The notes: generated by a model not told the origin, from the letters alone. Positions 43,462 through 53,148 are shown, counted from the stretch's first letter. The stretch: 64,000 nt of DNA from DASZHJ01 sp963735465 (GCA_963735465.1 CAVTLA010000002.1:62001-126000); one strand, 5' to 3'. A program made the numbers and translations.

Positions 43462-46400
43462 CGCGGCGCTTGCCCTCGACATCGTAGAAAAGCGGCGCCA
43501 CCGTCACCGCCTCGACGGTGCGATCGCCGAGGGGCGCCAGCAGGGTCTCGCCGAGCCGCGCGGCGCCGCCCTTCACCAGCGCCAGCGCAAAGCTGCGGCC
43601 GATGCGGGCGCCGAAATAGCTCGACGTCACGTGTCCGACCATCGCCGCGGGCGGCTTTGGCGCGAGCTGACGCACGAGCTGCGCGCCCTCCGGAAGCACG
43701 GCGTTCGGATCCTTGGGCAGCAATCCCACGAGCTGCTTGCGCTCGGGATCCACGAGAGCGGTGCGCCGGAGCGAACGGCGGCCGATGAAATCCTTGGTCT
43801 TGGAGACCATGCGTCCCATGCCGAGATCCGCCGGGGTCACGCTGCCGTCGGTCTCCTGGCCCACGACGATGAAGCCCTTCTCCGCCCTGAGCACATGCAT
43901 CGCCTCGGTGCCGTAGGGCGTGATGCCATGGGCCTTGCCGGCCTCCATGGCGGCCTCCCAAAGCCGGCGGCCATGGGTCGCGGGAACGCAGAGCTCGTAG
44001 GAGGATTCGCCGGTGTAGCTGACGCGGAAGATCCGCGCCGGCATGCCCGCGAGCGTCCCGGTGCGCAGGCTCATGAACGGAAACGTCGCGGGATCGACGG
44101 AGAAGCTCGGCCCCATCGCCTCCAGCACCGCTCGCGCCTTAGGGCCTGAGAGCGCGATGGTGGCCCAGTCCTCGGTCACCGAGGTGCAGAAGACCTTGAG
44201 CTCCGGCCACTCCGTCTGCAGCCACTCCTCGAGCCAGTCGAGGACAAGCGCCGCGCCGCCGGTGGTGGTGGTCATGTAGTAGTGCTGCTCGCCGAGGCGC
44301 GTCGTCACGCCGTCGTCGAACACCATGCCGTCGTCCCGGCACATCAGCCCATAGCGGCAGCGGTCGAGGCCAAGGGTCTTGAAGCCGTTGACGTAGACGC
44401 GGTCGATGAAAGCAGCGGCGTCGGGACCGCGGACCTCGATCTTGCCGAGGGTCGAGGCGTCGAAGATGCCGACGGCATCGCGGACCGCGAGGCATTCGCG
44501 GCGCACCGCCGTCTCCATGTCCTCGCCGCTGCGCGGGTAGTACCGCGCGCGCTTCCACTGGCCGACATCCTCGAAGACGGCGCCTGCCGACGCATGCCAC
44601 TCATGAACGGGCGTCTGGCGCACGGGATCGACGAGGCCGTCCCGCGCCATGCCCGCCAGCGCGCCGAAGGCGACGGCGACATAGGGCGGACGGAACGTCG
44701 TGGTGCCGGTCTCGGCGATGGCGCGGCCCACGGACTCCGAGAGCAGGGCCAGCGCGTTGACGTTGGATGTCTTGCCCTGATCGGTGCCCATGCCCGTCGT
44801 GGTGTAGCGCTTCACGTGCTCGACGGAGCGAAAGCCCTCACGGGCGGCGAGCGCGATGTCGGCGGCGGTGACGTCGTTCTGGAAATCGACGAAGTGCTTC
44901 GCCGGCCCCTTGCCCGGGGGCGCGTCGCCGGGAATCAGCCACGTGGGCTTCAGCGGCGTCTCGATCCGCCGGCGCGCCGAGGGCATCGACGGCGGCGGGC
45001 CACCGGCAAATCCCGCCGACGCCGCTGCCGCCACCCCTGCCGCGGCACCTTCCGCCAAAGCGTCGCCCACGGCGAAGCAGCCGTTGGCGGCGCCGGCGAC
45101 ACGCACCCGCTGCGCGGCGACTCCGGGCACGAAGGCGGCCAGGGTCTCGTCAAAGCGCAGCTTGCCCTGGGCCTGGGAAAAAAGATGCACCGCGGGATTA
45201 AATCCGCCCGACATCGCCAGAAGATCGCACTCGATACGGTGGCGAGCGCCGGCAACGCCCTGGCCGTCGGGATCGAGGGAGCGCACTTCCACCGCCTCGA
45301 CGCCGCCCTTGCCGGCGACCGCCACGACGCCGCGCCCGGGCAGCACGGGAATGCCGCGCTGGCGCACCGCGTCGGGCCAGAACCCGTCGGCGGCGGGGCG
45401 GAGATCGACCACGGCGGCAACCTCGCCGCTGGCGTCGGAGAGGGTGAGCGCCGCGCGATAGGCGCTGTCGTTGTTGGTGACCACCACGGCTTTGCGTCCG
45501 GGCAGCACGCCGTAGCGATGGGCATAGGCGGCGGCGGCGCTCGCCAGCATCACGCCGGGACGGTCGTTGTCGGCGAAAACCAGGGGCCGCTCATGGGCGC
45601 CGGTCGCCAGCACCACCTGCTTCGCGCGCACGTGCCAGACGCGCTGGCGGATGCGGCCACGGCGCTCGGTTGGCGCCAGATGATCGGCGACGCGCTCCAG
45701 CAGCACGAGGTAATTGTGATCGTAGTAGCCGATCGCCGTCGTGCGCGGCAGCAGGCGCACGTCCGGCATGTCGGCGAGAGTGGCCACGACCGCGCCCACC
45801 CAGTCCATGGCCGGGCGTCCGTCGAGATATTCCGCCGCGTCCAGGAGACCGCCGCCCCACTCCGCCTGCTCGTCCACGATCATCACCCGCGCGCCGCCGC
45901 GGCTGGCGGCCAAGGCTGCGGCGAGACCGGCGGCGCCGCCGCCCACGACAAGCACGTCGCAATGGGCATGGCGATGATCGTAGGCGTCGGGATCCGGCAG
46001 CTCCGGCGCGCGACCGAGGCCGGCCATGCGGCGCAGGAAGGGCTCGTAGAGCCGGTCCCAGAGCCACTTCGGCCGCATGAAGGTCTTGTAGTAGAAGCCC
46101 GCGACGAAGATCGGTGAGAGCAGCCCGTTGATGGCGCCGAGATCGAAGTTGAGACTCGGCCAGCGGTTGATACTCGCCGCGGAAAGGCCGTCGTAGAGCT
46201 CCACCTGGGTCGCCCGCAGATTGGGCTCGGTGTCGGCGCCGGTGGCGAGCTGGACGAGCGCCGAGGGCTCCTCGGCGCCGGCGCCCATGATGCCGCGTGG
46301 ACGGTGATACTTGAAGCTGCGCGCCACCACGCGCACGCCGTTCGCGATCAGCGCCGAGGCCAGCGTGTCGCCGGCGAAGCCCTGGAAGGGCCGGCCGTCG

Positions 46401-46465
46401 AAGACGAAGCGCAGGGGCCGCGCGCGATCGATGCGGCCGCCGGCGGCGAGACGGATGCCGCTCAC
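43454..46465 (-). CDS. soxA: Sarcosine oxidase alpha subunit
   Basis: 1003 residues, full length. An N-terminal ferredoxin-like Fer2_4 segment (FQGFAGDTLASALIANG, SFKYHRPRGIMG) is followed by an NAD-binding part (VLVVGGGAAGLAAALAASRGG) and, in the last 380 residues, an aminomethyltransferase GcvT-like domain (GIFDASTLGKIEVRGP, VSYTGESSYEL). The enzyme oxidises sarcosine to glycine and passes the methyl carbon to tetrahydrofolate. The GTG start at 46465 overlaps soxD by 4 bp (GTGA). No frameshift is seen along 3 kb. Confidence 0.96.
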   Translation of the reverse strand: MSGIRLAAGGRIDRARPLRFVFDGRPFQGFAGDTLASALIANGVRVVARSFKYHRPRGIMGAGAEEPSALVQLATGADTEPNLRATQVELYDGLSAASINRWPSLNFDLGAINGLLSPIFVAGFYYKTFMRPKWLWDRLYEPFLRRMAGLGRAPELPDPDAYDHRHAHCDVLVVGGGAAGLAAALAASRGGARVMIVDEQAEWGGGLLDAAEYLDGRPAMDWVGAVVATLADMPDVRLLPRTTAIGYYDHNYLVLLERVADHLAPTERRGRIRQRVWHVRAKQVVLATGAHERPLVFADNDRPGVMLASAAAAYAHRYGVLPGRKAVVVTNNDSAYRAALTLSDASGEVAAVVDLRPAADGFWPDAVRQRGIPVLPGRGVVAVAGKGGVEAVEVRSLDPDGQGVAGARHRIECDLLAMSGGFNPAVHLFSQAQGKLRFDETLAAFVPGVAAQRVRVAGAANGCFAVGDALAEGAAAGVAAAASAGFAGGPPPSMPSARRRIETPLKPTWLIPGDAPPGKGPAKHFVDFQNDVTAADIALAAREGFRSVEHVKRYTTTGMGTDQGKTSNVNALALLSESVGRAIAETGTTTFRPPYVAVAFGALAGMARDGLVDPVRQTPVHEWHASAGAVFEDVGQWKRARYYPRSGEDMETAVRRECLAVRDAVGIFDASTLGKIEVRGPDAAAFIDRVYVNGFKTLGLDRCRYGLMCRDDGMVFDDGVTTRLGEQHYYMTTTTGGAALVLDWLEEWLQTEWPELKVFCTSVTEDWATIALSGPKARAVLEAMGPSFSVDPATFPFMSLRTGTLAGMPARIFRVSYTGESSYELCVPATHGRRLWEAAMEAGKAHGITPYGTEAMHVLRAEKGFIVVGQETDGSVTPADLGMGRMVSKTKDFIGRRSLRRTALVDPERKQLVGLLPKDPNAVLPEGAQLVRQLAPKPPAAMVGHVTSSYFGARIGRSFALALVKGGAARLGETLLAPLGDRTVEAVTVAPLFYDVEGKRRDG

Positions 46466-46752
46466 GGCTTTTTCTCCTCGATCGCCGGCGGCGGCTCGCC
46501 CATGCGATAGACCGCGAGGATCTCGTGGCTGACGGTGTGGCGCAGCACGTTGAACCAGCGCCGGCAGCCCATGGAATGCACCCAGCGCTCGCGATGCAGC
46601 CCCTTGGGATTGCCGCGCATGAAGAGGAAATCCGCCCACTCGGCGTCGGAGACCGCGTCGGGATCTTTCGGCCGCGCGATATGCGCCTCGCCGCCGCAGC
46701 GGAATTCCGTCTCATCGCGCGGACCGCACCAGGGGCAGGAGATCAGCAGCAT
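46462..46752 (-). CDS. soxD: Sarcosine oxidase delta subunit
   Basis: 96 residues. The zinc-binding pattern starts CPWCGPRDETEFRCGGEAHI and continues with HRERWVHSMGCRRWFNVLRH. These cysteines and histidines are standard for SoxD. It lies between soxB, 11 bp upstream, and soxA, which it overlaps by 4 bp. The ATG at 46752 begins MLLISCPWCG. Confidence 0.95.
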   Translation of the reverse strand: MLLISCPWCGPRDETEFRCGGEAHIARPKDPDAVSDAEWADFLFMRGNPKGLHRERWVHSMGCRRWFNVLRHTVSHEILAVYRMGEPPPAIEEKKP

Positions 46753-46762
46753 CGACGGGGCC

Positions 46763-48013
46763 TCAGTGCGCGACGCCAGCGGCGCCGTGCTCGTCGACGA
46801 GCGCGCCTGTGGTGAAGCGATCGAGGCTGAAGGGTGCCGCCAGCGGATGCGGCTCGTCGCCGGCGATGGTGTGGGCGAAGACCCAGCCCGAGCCCGGCGT
46901 CGCCTTGAAGCCGCCGGTGCCCCAGCCGCCGTTGAGATAGAGACCTTCCACCGGCAGCTTGCCGATGATCGGCGAGGCATCGGGGCAGACGTCCACGATG
47001 CCGCCCCAGCTCCGCATCATCCGCATCCGCGAGAAGATCGGGAACAGCTCGACGAGCGCTGCCATCTGCCCCTCGATCACATGGAACGAGCCGCGCTGGG
47101 CATAGGAATTGAATCCGTCGATCCCGGCGCCGATGACCAGCTCGCCCTTGTCGGACTGACTGACGTAGACGTGGACGCTGTTGGACATCACGACGCAGTC
47201 CAGCACCGGCTTCACCGGCTCGGAGACCAGGGCCTGCAGCGGGTGGCTCTGGATCGGCAGCCGCACGCCCGCCATCGACGCCAGCACGGAATTGTGGCCG
47301 GCGGCGACGATCGCGACCTTGCGCGCGCCGATGAAGCCCCGCGTGGTCTCGACGCCGGCGACGCGGCCGCCGTCGCGGCGGATCGCGGTCACCTCGCAGT
47401 TCTGGATGATGTCGACGCCGCGATCGTCGGCGGCGCGGGCGAAGCCCCAGGCGACCGCATCGTGCCGCGCCACGCCGCCGCGACGCTGCAGCGTCGCCCC
47501 CAGCACCGGATAGCGGGTGCCCGGATCGGTGTTGAGGATCGGGCAGAATTCCTTGACGCCCGCCGTCGTCAGCCACTCGCCGTCGATTCCGTTGAGGCGG
47601 TTGGCATTGACCCGCCGCATGCCGTCGCGCACGTCGTGCAGCGTGTGCGCCAGGTTCATGACGCCGCGCTGGCTCAACATGACGTTGTAGTTGAGTTCCG
47701 CCGAGAGCCCTTCCCAGAGCTTCAGGGAATGCTCGTAGAGGGCGGCGCTGTCGTCCCAGAGATAGTTCGAGCGGATGATCGTGGTGTTGCGCCCGGTATT
47801 GCCGCCGCCGAGCCAGCCTTTCTCGATGACGGCCACATCGGTGATGCCGTGGTTCTTGGCGAGGTAATAGGCGGTGGCGAGGCCGTGGCCGCCGGCGCCG
47901 ACGATCACCACGTCATAGCTGGGCTTCGGGTCGGGATCGCGCCACAGGCGCGGCCAATCCTGATGCCCGGAAATTGCATTGCTCAAAAGCGAGAAAATCG
48001 AGTAGCGCTTCAT
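46763..48013 (-). CDS. soxB: Sarcosine oxidase beta subunit
   Basis: 416 residues. FAD-binding YDVVIVGAGGHGLATAYYLAK and, at residues about 182-190, ARHDAVAWG with His184 as the expected covalent FMN site. NGGWGTGGFKATPGSGW at the C terminus is family-typical. This is the catalytic flavoprotein of the heterotetramer and starts the soxBDAG unit. An SDR gene is transcribed divergently from 48133. Confidence 0.96.
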   Translation of the reverse strand: MKRYSIFSLLSNAISGHQDWPRLWRDPDPKPSYDVVIVGAGGHGLATAYYLAKNHGITDVAVIEKGWLGGGNTGRNTTIIRSNYLWDDSAALYEHSLKLWEGLSAELNYNVMLSQRGVMNLAHTLHDVRDGMRRVNANRLNGIDGEWLTTAGVKEFCPILNTDPGTRYPVLGATLQRRGGVARHDAVAWGFARAADDRGVDIIQNCEVTAIRRDGGRVAGVETTRGFIGARKVAIVAAGHNSVLASMAGVRLPIQSHPLQALVSEPVKPVLDCVVMSNSVHVYVSQSDKGELVIGAGIDGFNSYAQRGSFHVIEGQMAALVELFPIFSRMRMMRSWGGIVDVCPDASPIIGKLPVEGLYLNGGWGTGGFKATPGSGWVFAHTIAGDEPHPLAAPFSLDRFTTGALVDEHGAAGVAH

Positions 48014-48132
48014 CGGGTGGGGCGTCGCGGCCTTCGCGAAGAGGGTGGGCGGCCCGCACCTTAGCCGATGACCCCCCGCGGGCGCACCCCGGTTTCTTCG
48101 GACCCTGATACCAGAGGACAGAGGAGAGAGAC

Positions 48133-48825
48133 ATGAGCGAGACCGCTTTCATCGTGGGAACCGGCAGTGGCCTCAGCGCCTCCCTGGCGCGGCTCTTCGC
48201 CAAGGAAGGCATGAAGGTGGCGCTCGCCGCCCGCGATCCCGGCAAGATCACTGATCTCGCCAAAGAGACGGGCGCCAGGACCTATGCCTGCGACGCCAGC
48301 CGGCGCGAGGACGCGGATGGCTGCATCGCCGCCGTCGTGCGCGACCTCGGGGTGCCCGACGTCGTCGTCTACAACCCCAGCTTCCGGGTGCGCGGCCCGC
48401 TCGTCGAGCTCGATCCCGTGGCGGTCGAGAAGACCCTGATGGTGACTTGCTACGGCGGTTTCCTGGTGGGCCAGGCAGCGGCAAAACTGATGCTCGAGCG
48501 CGGCCACGGCTCGATCCTCTTCACCGGCGCCTCCGCCAGCGTGAAGGGCTATGCGCTCTCCGCGCCCTTCGCCATGGGCAAGTTCGGATTGCGCGGCCTC
48601 GCCCAAAGCATGGCCCGGGAACTGGCGCCGAAGAACATCCACGTCGCCCACTTCGTGATCGACGGCGGCATCAAGCAGCAGGGGGATACCAGGGGCGCCG
48701 CCCGCGGCAACGACGGCCTCCTGGAGCCCGACGCCATCGCCCAGACCTATCTCCACATCCACCGCCAGCACCGCAGCGCCTGGACCTGGGAAGTGGAGTT
48801 GCGGCCCTGGGTGGAGAACTTCTAG
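48133..48825 (+). CDS. SDR family protein with a Phe in place of the catalytic Tyr
   Basis: 230 residues. FIVGTGSGLSASLARLFAKEG differs from the usual TGxxxGIG loop. The catalytic block reads SAPFAMGKFGLRGLAQ, so the Tyr of YxxxK is Phe while Lys is kept; the serine is present in FTGASASVKG. A recognisable subfamily has this pattern. It is 120 bp from soxB and divergent. Whether it is an active reductase is open. GGAGAGAG precedes the ATG. Confidence 0.88.
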   Translation: MSETAFIVGTGSGLSASLARLFAKEGMKVALAARDPGKITDLAKETGARTYACDASRREDADGCIAAVVRDLGVPDVVVYNPSFRVRGPLVELDPVAVEKTLMVTCYGGFLVGQAAAKLMLERGHGSILFTGASASVKGYALSAPFAMGKFGLRGLAQSMARELAPKNIHVAHFVIDGGIKQQGDTRGAARGNDGLLEPDAIAQTYLHIHRQHRSAWTWEVELRPWVENF

Positions 48826-48922
48826 GGAGTTTCCCGCCGTTTGGACCCTCTCCGGGAACTATGCTACACCGCTGCGCCGCGCGAGGACCGAGGCAGGAAA
48901 GCGGCGCAGAGTCGGCGGGTGA

Positions 48923-49657
48923 ATGGAGCTTTCCGTAGTGATACCGGCGCGCAACGAGGCGCCCAACGTGGCGCCTCTCGTGGCGGAGCTTCGGCGCGCC
49001 CTCGATAGCCGCCTCGACTACGAGATCATCTATGTCGACGACGGCAGCAGCGATGCCACCACCGCCGAGGTCCGCCGCCTGGGCGGCGAGCTGCCCCGCC
49101 TTCGCCTCGTCCGCCACGCCCAGAGTTGCGGCCAGAGCATGGCGGTCCGCACCGGCGTCAAATCGGCGCGGGCGCCGTGGATCGCGACCCTGGACGCCGA
49201 TGGCCAGAACGATCCGGCCGACATCCCCAAGCTGTGGGAGATCGCGCGCGCGGCGCCGGCGACGCCGCCCCTGCTGGTCGCGGGATATCGCCAGAAGCGG
49301 CGCGACACCTGGTCGAAGCGCATCGCCTCTCGCCTCGCCAACGGAATCCGCCGCAGCCTCCTGGGGGACGGCACGCCGGACACCGGCTGCGGCCTCAAGC
49401 TCTTCCGGCGCGATCTCTTCCTCGATCTCCCCGCCTTCGATCACATGCACCGCTTCCTGCCGGCCCTGGTGCTGCGCCAGGGCGGCAAGGTGGTCTCGGT
49501 CGCGGTCAATCACCGGCCGCGCGAGCGCGGCGTCTCCAACTACGGCGTCCTCGACCGCGCCTGGGTCGGCCTCGTCGATCTCTTCGGGGTGATGTGGCTG
49601 ATGCGGCGGTCGAAGAACCCCGTGATCGCCGACGACGGCGCGCGCCCGGCACCATGA
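48923..49657 (+). CDS. Glycosyltransferase family 2 (dolichyl-phosphate mannosyltransferase-like)
   Basis: 244 residues. LSVVIPARNEAPNVAPLV, EIIYVDDGSSDAT and ATLDADGQNDPADI are the nucleotide-sugar binding and DxD elements of GT2 enzymes of the DPM1/ArnC type. VNHRPRERGVSNYG is also typical. It would transfer a sugar to a polyprenyl phosphate at the membrane. Its stop overlaps the following TVP38-like gene by 4 bp (ATGA), suggesting a membrane-lipid or envelope sugar pathway. Confidence 0.92.
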   Translation: MELSVVIPARNEAPNVAPLVAELRRALDSRLDYEIIYVDDGSSDATTAEVRRLGGELPRLRLVRHAQSCGQSMAVRTGVKSARAPWIATLDADGQNDPADIPKLWEIARAAPATPPLLVAGYRQKRRDTWSKRIASRLANGIRRSLLGDGTPDTGCGLKLFRRDLFLDLPAFDHMHRFLPALVLRQGGKVVSVAVNHRPRERGVSNYGVLDRAWVGLVDLFGVMWLMRRSKNPVIADDGARPAP

Positions 49658-50325
49658 CGCCGGACGCGGCACCGGCGCCGTTCTCCCGGCTGCGCCTCTT
49701 CGGCCGCATCGCCGCTCTCGTTCTCGTGGCGGCGGGGATGGCACTGGTGATCGCCAATCGGGGTGCCCTCGGTCCGGCGGAGATCAAGAACGCGATCGGC
49801 GGCGCACCCCTGGCGCCGCTGATCTTCGTCCTCGCCCACATCGTCGCCAGCCTGATCTTCGTGCCGCGCACGCTGCTGGCCGTGGTGGCGGGGCTGCTGT
49901 TCGGCGCCGTCGGCGGCTTCATCTGGGCGACGGTCGGCAGCACGCTGGGCGCTATCACCGGATTTCTCCTCGCGCGCTACGTCAACAGCGGGCTGATCGA
50001 TCCCGAGAGCGTACCGAAGCTGGGGCCCCTGCTGCTCCGGGCCGAGGCCGGCGGCTGGCGCGCCGTGGCGCTGCTGCGGCTCATCCCGGTGATCCCGCAC
50101 CCCGTCACCAACTATGGCCTCGGCCTCACGCGGCTCTCGCTCGCGAGCTACACGGTGGGGACGCTGGTGGGGCAGATCCCCATGACCGTGGCCTATGTGG
50201 AGTTCGGCACCGCCGGCGACCGCCTGCTCTCCAGTGGCGCCAACTGGCTGCTGCCGACCCTGATCGGGCTCGCGGTGGTGCTGGGCTCGATCCTGCTGCC
50301 GAAGCTGATGGCGCGGCGGAGCTAG
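49654..50325 (+). CDS. TVP38/TMEM64 (DedA-like) family membrane protein
   Basis: 223 residues with about six hydrophobic segments. LIFVPRTLLAVVAGLLFG, GSTLGAITGFLLARYV and LLRLIPVIPHPVTNYGLGLTRL are the VTT-domain hallmarks (the Pro-rich re-entrant motif included). Family members are proposed lipid scramblases or undecaprenyl-phosphate flippases. Coupling to a GT2 gene by a 4-bp overlap supports a lipid-carrier role; this is inferred. Confidence 0.92.
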   Translation: MTPDAAPAPFSRLRLFGRIAALVLVAAGMALVIANRGALGPAEIKNAIGGAPLAPLIFVLAHIVASLIFVPRTLLAVVAGLLFGAVGGFIWATVGSTLGAITGFLLARYVNSGLIDPESVPKLGPLLLRAEAGGWRAVALLRLIPVIPHPVTNYGLGLTRLSLASYTVGTLVGQIPMTVAYVEFGTAGDRLLSSGANWLLPTLIGLAVVLGSILLPKLMARRS

Positions 50326-50338
50326 GCTCCGCCGCCTC

Positions 50339-51943
50339 TCAGAAGGTGTGACGGAAGATCCAGAACAGCGAGCCCGAGAGCATGATCGCCGCCGGGAGCG
50401 TCAGCACCCAGGCCATGATCATGCTGGTGATGGTGGACCACTGCAGACCTGAGTGGTTGGCCGCCATCGTGCCGGCGACGCCTGACGAGAGCACATGGGT
50501 GGTGCTGACCGGCCAGCCCCACTGGTCGGCGGCGCCGATGGTGGCCATGGCGATGATCTCCGCCGCCGCCCCCTGGCCGTAGGTCAGGTGCGTCTTGCCG
50601 ATCTTCTCGCCGACGGTGACGACGATCCGCTTCCAGCCGATCATGGTGCCGAGGCCAAGGGCGATGGCGACCGCGACTTTCACCCAGGTCGGGATGAATT
50701 TGGTCGCGTTGTCGACATCCACCTTGTAGGTCTTGAGATCGGCCTGTTCGGTGGCGCTCAACTTCGGCTCGCCGCTCTTGGCGATGCGCGACAGCATCTC
50801 GCTGGCGAGATACATGTCGTTTCGTACGTTGGTCGTCTGCGCGGCCGGCACCTTGGCGAGGGCGCCGTACTCGGCGACCTGGCGCGCGATGTCGGCGATC
50901 AGGAACCGGAGCGCCGGCAGGGCTTCCGCCGTCACCGTGCGGGTCCGGAGCGCCTCGGTCACGTCCTTGCGCGGGTCGGCACTCGTGCCGCCGCCGCCGT
51001 GCTGAGACAGCACGTCCGCGGCGCGCTGGCTGTGCAGCGTGAAGACCTGGGCCTGATCGGCGCCGACGGCGTGGTTGAGGGCGTAGGCGGTGGGCACCGT
51101 GCCGATGAGGATGAGCATGATCAGGCCCATCCCCTTCTGGCCGTCGTTCGAGCCGTGGAAGAAGCTCACGCCGGTGCAGGTGAGGATCAGCAGCGAGCGG
51201 ATCCAGCCCGGGGGCGGCGCGGAGCCTTCCGGCGCCTTGTAGAGCTTGGGGAAGGGCAGCACGAACTTGGACACCAGCAGCAGCAGCCCCGAGAGCACGA
51301 AGCCCACCACCGGCGAGAACGCCAGGGAGCGGAAGACGCTGGTGGCCTGGCTCCAATCGACGCCGCTGGTGCCGTTCGGGCCGCCCATGAGCTGGTTCGC
51401 CAAGCCCACGCCGATGATCGAGCCGATGAGGGCATGGGAGCTCGAATTGGGAATACCGAAATACCAGGTACCGATGTTCCAGATGATGGCGGCGATGAGG
51501 AGCGCGAAGACCATGGCGAAGCCGGCGGACGATCCGACCTGCAGGATGAGCTCCACCGGCAGCAGCGACACGATGGTGAAGGCGACGAGGCCGGCCGAGC
51601 TCATGACGCCGATGAAATTCCACACGCCAGACCACACTACCGCTACGTGAGCCGGCATCGAGTGGGTGTAGATGACCGTGGCAACGGCGTTCGCGGTGTC
51701 GTGGAAGCCATTGACGAACTCGAATCCCAGCGCGATCAGCAGCGCCACGCCGAGCAGCACGAACGGCAGGATCGTCGTGCCCGGCGGCATGCTCGAGAGA
51801 TCGCCGATCAGCGCGGTCGCCGCATAGACGGCTCCCACCGCCAGGATCCCGAACACGCCGAAGTTCGTCGCACGCTGCGTCCAGGCCGGCGTGCGCGATC
51901 CATGCAATGGATGATGGCGGTGGCCTGCGGTCGTGTCGCTCAT
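50339..51943 (-). CDS. Inorganic phosphate transporter, PiT family
   Basis: 534 residues with about ten membrane segments in two repeats. The PiT signatures GFHDTANAVATVIYT and, in the second half, the diagnostic GSNDGQKGMG are present, along with WPVSTTHVLSSGVAG. A large hydrophilic loop (residues about 315-425) splits the two halves. It imports phosphate with H+ or a metal-phosphate complex. The ATG at 51943 is preferred over an upstream in-frame ATG. Confidence 0.95.
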   Translation of the reverse strand: MSDTTAGHRHHPLHGSRTPAWTQRATNFGVFGILAVGAVYAATALIGDLSSMPPGTTILPFVLLGVALLIALGFEFVNGFHDTANAVATVIYTHSMPAHVAVVWSGVWNFIGVMSSAGLVAFTIVSLLPVELILQVGSSAGFAMVFALLIAAIIWNIGTWYFGIPNSSSHALIGSIIGVGLANQLMGGPNGTSGVDWSQATSVFRSLAFSPVVGFVLSGLLLLVSKFVLPFPKLYKAPEGSAPPPGWIRSLLILTCTGVSFFHGSNDGQKGMGLIMLILIGTVPTAYALNHAVGADQAQVFTLHSQRAADVLSQHGGGGTSADPRKDVTEALRTRTVTAEALPALRFLIADIARQVAEYGALAKVPAAQTTNVRNDMYLASEMLSRIAKSGEPKLSATEQADLKTYKVDVDNATKFIPTWVKVAVAIALGLGTMIGWKRIVVTVGEKIGKTHLTYGQGAAAEIIAMATIGAADQWGWPVSTTHVLSSGVAGTMAANHSGLQWSTITSMIMAWVLTLPAAIMLSGSLFWIFRHTF

Positions 51944-52269
51944 GGTCGTCCCCCTGATTCTGGCATTCACGCGCACCCCGATGCCGCCGGTGCGCGTGCC
52001 TTCCGGAATGTGACGTCCTTGCGACGGTACGCGCCGAGCGTGACAGGTTTTTTACGACGGCTATCGCTCCGGATCGCCCGCCGAGGCGGACAGATTTGCC
52101 GGGTGCCCCCTGCCATATTTTCCTCTGGCGGGAGGCGGCGCGCCCCGGCCTCGTCCACATCAGGAATAACTGCAACTCCATCAATGACTTAGAAACGTCC
52201 CGCGATGGCATGGCGATTGCCTTTAGAGAGCCGCGTCCCGTGAACCGAGTGATAGAGGCGAGGGCATTC
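51944..52269. other. Divergent intergenic region, PiT / MotA-like
   Basis: About 325 bp. It should hold promoters for both genes. A single CTGTCAC-like half-site is present near the PiT side but lacks the second repeat of a Pho box. GAGGCGAGGG before 52270 serves the MotA-like gene. Nothing else is recognised. Confidence 0.4.
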
Positions 52270-53148
52270 ATGCTGACCAGCGGCCGACGGTATCTCGAGC
52301 CTTTCATTCGCGCGCCCATGCTCGGGCTGGCGTGCAGCCTCCTGCTGTTGCTGGGCGCCGTCGCGCTGAGCACGCACAGTCTGCTGGCCTTCTTCAGCAT
52401 CGAGGGGCTGGTGATCGTCGTGGGCGGGGTGATCGCGGTCGCCTTCATGAGCTTCGAGGCCGACGACGTCAGCAAGGCCCTGTCCGTCATCGCCGCGATG
52501 TTCAGGAAGTCGGGCGTGGCGCCGGCGGAAAATCTTCATCGCGACATGATGGAGATCGTCGCCTGGGCCTATGTGGTCAAGGAGAAGGGCGTGCATCGCC
52601 TTGAGTCGAGCCTCGCCAAGGGCGGGATCGACGATCCCTTCGTCAAATACGGCCTCAACATGGTGGTCAGCGGCTACTCCGCCGAGGACGTGCGCGCCAT
52701 GATGGAGACCGCCGCCGACGCCACCCATGACCGCGACAGCCATCCCGTCGACGTGCTGCAGACCATGACGAGCCACGCCCCCGCTTTCGGCATGATCGGC
52801 ACGCTGGTCGGCATGGTCGCCATGCTGTGCAGCCTCAATGAAAATGTCTCCAGCATCGGCTCCAGCCTGTCGGTCGCCTTCCTCTCCACCCTCTACGGCG
52901 TCGTGACGGCACGCATCCTCTACATGCCGGCCGCGGCAAAGCTGCGCCGAGTGGTCGAGCAGCGCCGGTTTCGCAATCAGCTCATCACCGAAGGCATGGT
53001 CATGCTGGTCAGCGACCGGTCGCCGTCCTACGTCAAGGACCGCCTGAACAGCTTCCTGCGGCCGGAAAGCCGCGACTTCCTCGATACGTTCAAGCTCGAC
53101 GCCAAGCCCGAACCACGCGCGCCAAGCTTGAAGGTTGTCGGCGCATGA
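52270..53148 (+). CDS. MotA-like proton-channel stator protein
   Basis: 292 residues. Four membrane segments are visible; the third and fourth contain PAFGMIGTLVGMVAML and VAFLSTLYGVVTARILYM, the MotA/TolQ/ExbB core. The cytoplasmic loop between segments two and three is MotA-like (VKYGLNMVVSGYSAEDVRAMME). The start at 52270 is favoured by a purine-rich ribosome binding site; in-frame 52210 is an alternative. It overlaps the MotB-like gene by 4 bp. No flagellar gene is adjacent. Confidence 0.9.
   Translation: MLTSGRRYLEPFIRAPMLGLACSLLLLLGAVALSTHSLLAFFSIEGLVIVVGGVIAVAFMSFEADDVSKALSVIAAMFRKSGVAPAENLHRDMMEIVAWAYVVKEKGVHRLESSLAKGGIDDPFVKYGLNMVVSGYSAEDVRAMMETAADATHDRDSHPVDVLQTMTSHAPAFGMIGTLVGMVAMLCSLNENVSSIGSSLSVAFLSTLYGVVTARILYMPAAAKLRRVVEQRRFRNQLITEGMVMLVSDRSPSYVKDRLNSFLRPESRDFLDTFKLDAKPEPRAPSLKVVGA

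Noticed and set aside
51944..52269. A Pho box upstream of the PiT transporter
   Set aside because: Only one CTGTCAC-like half-site is visible; the second direct repeat at the required spacing is missing.
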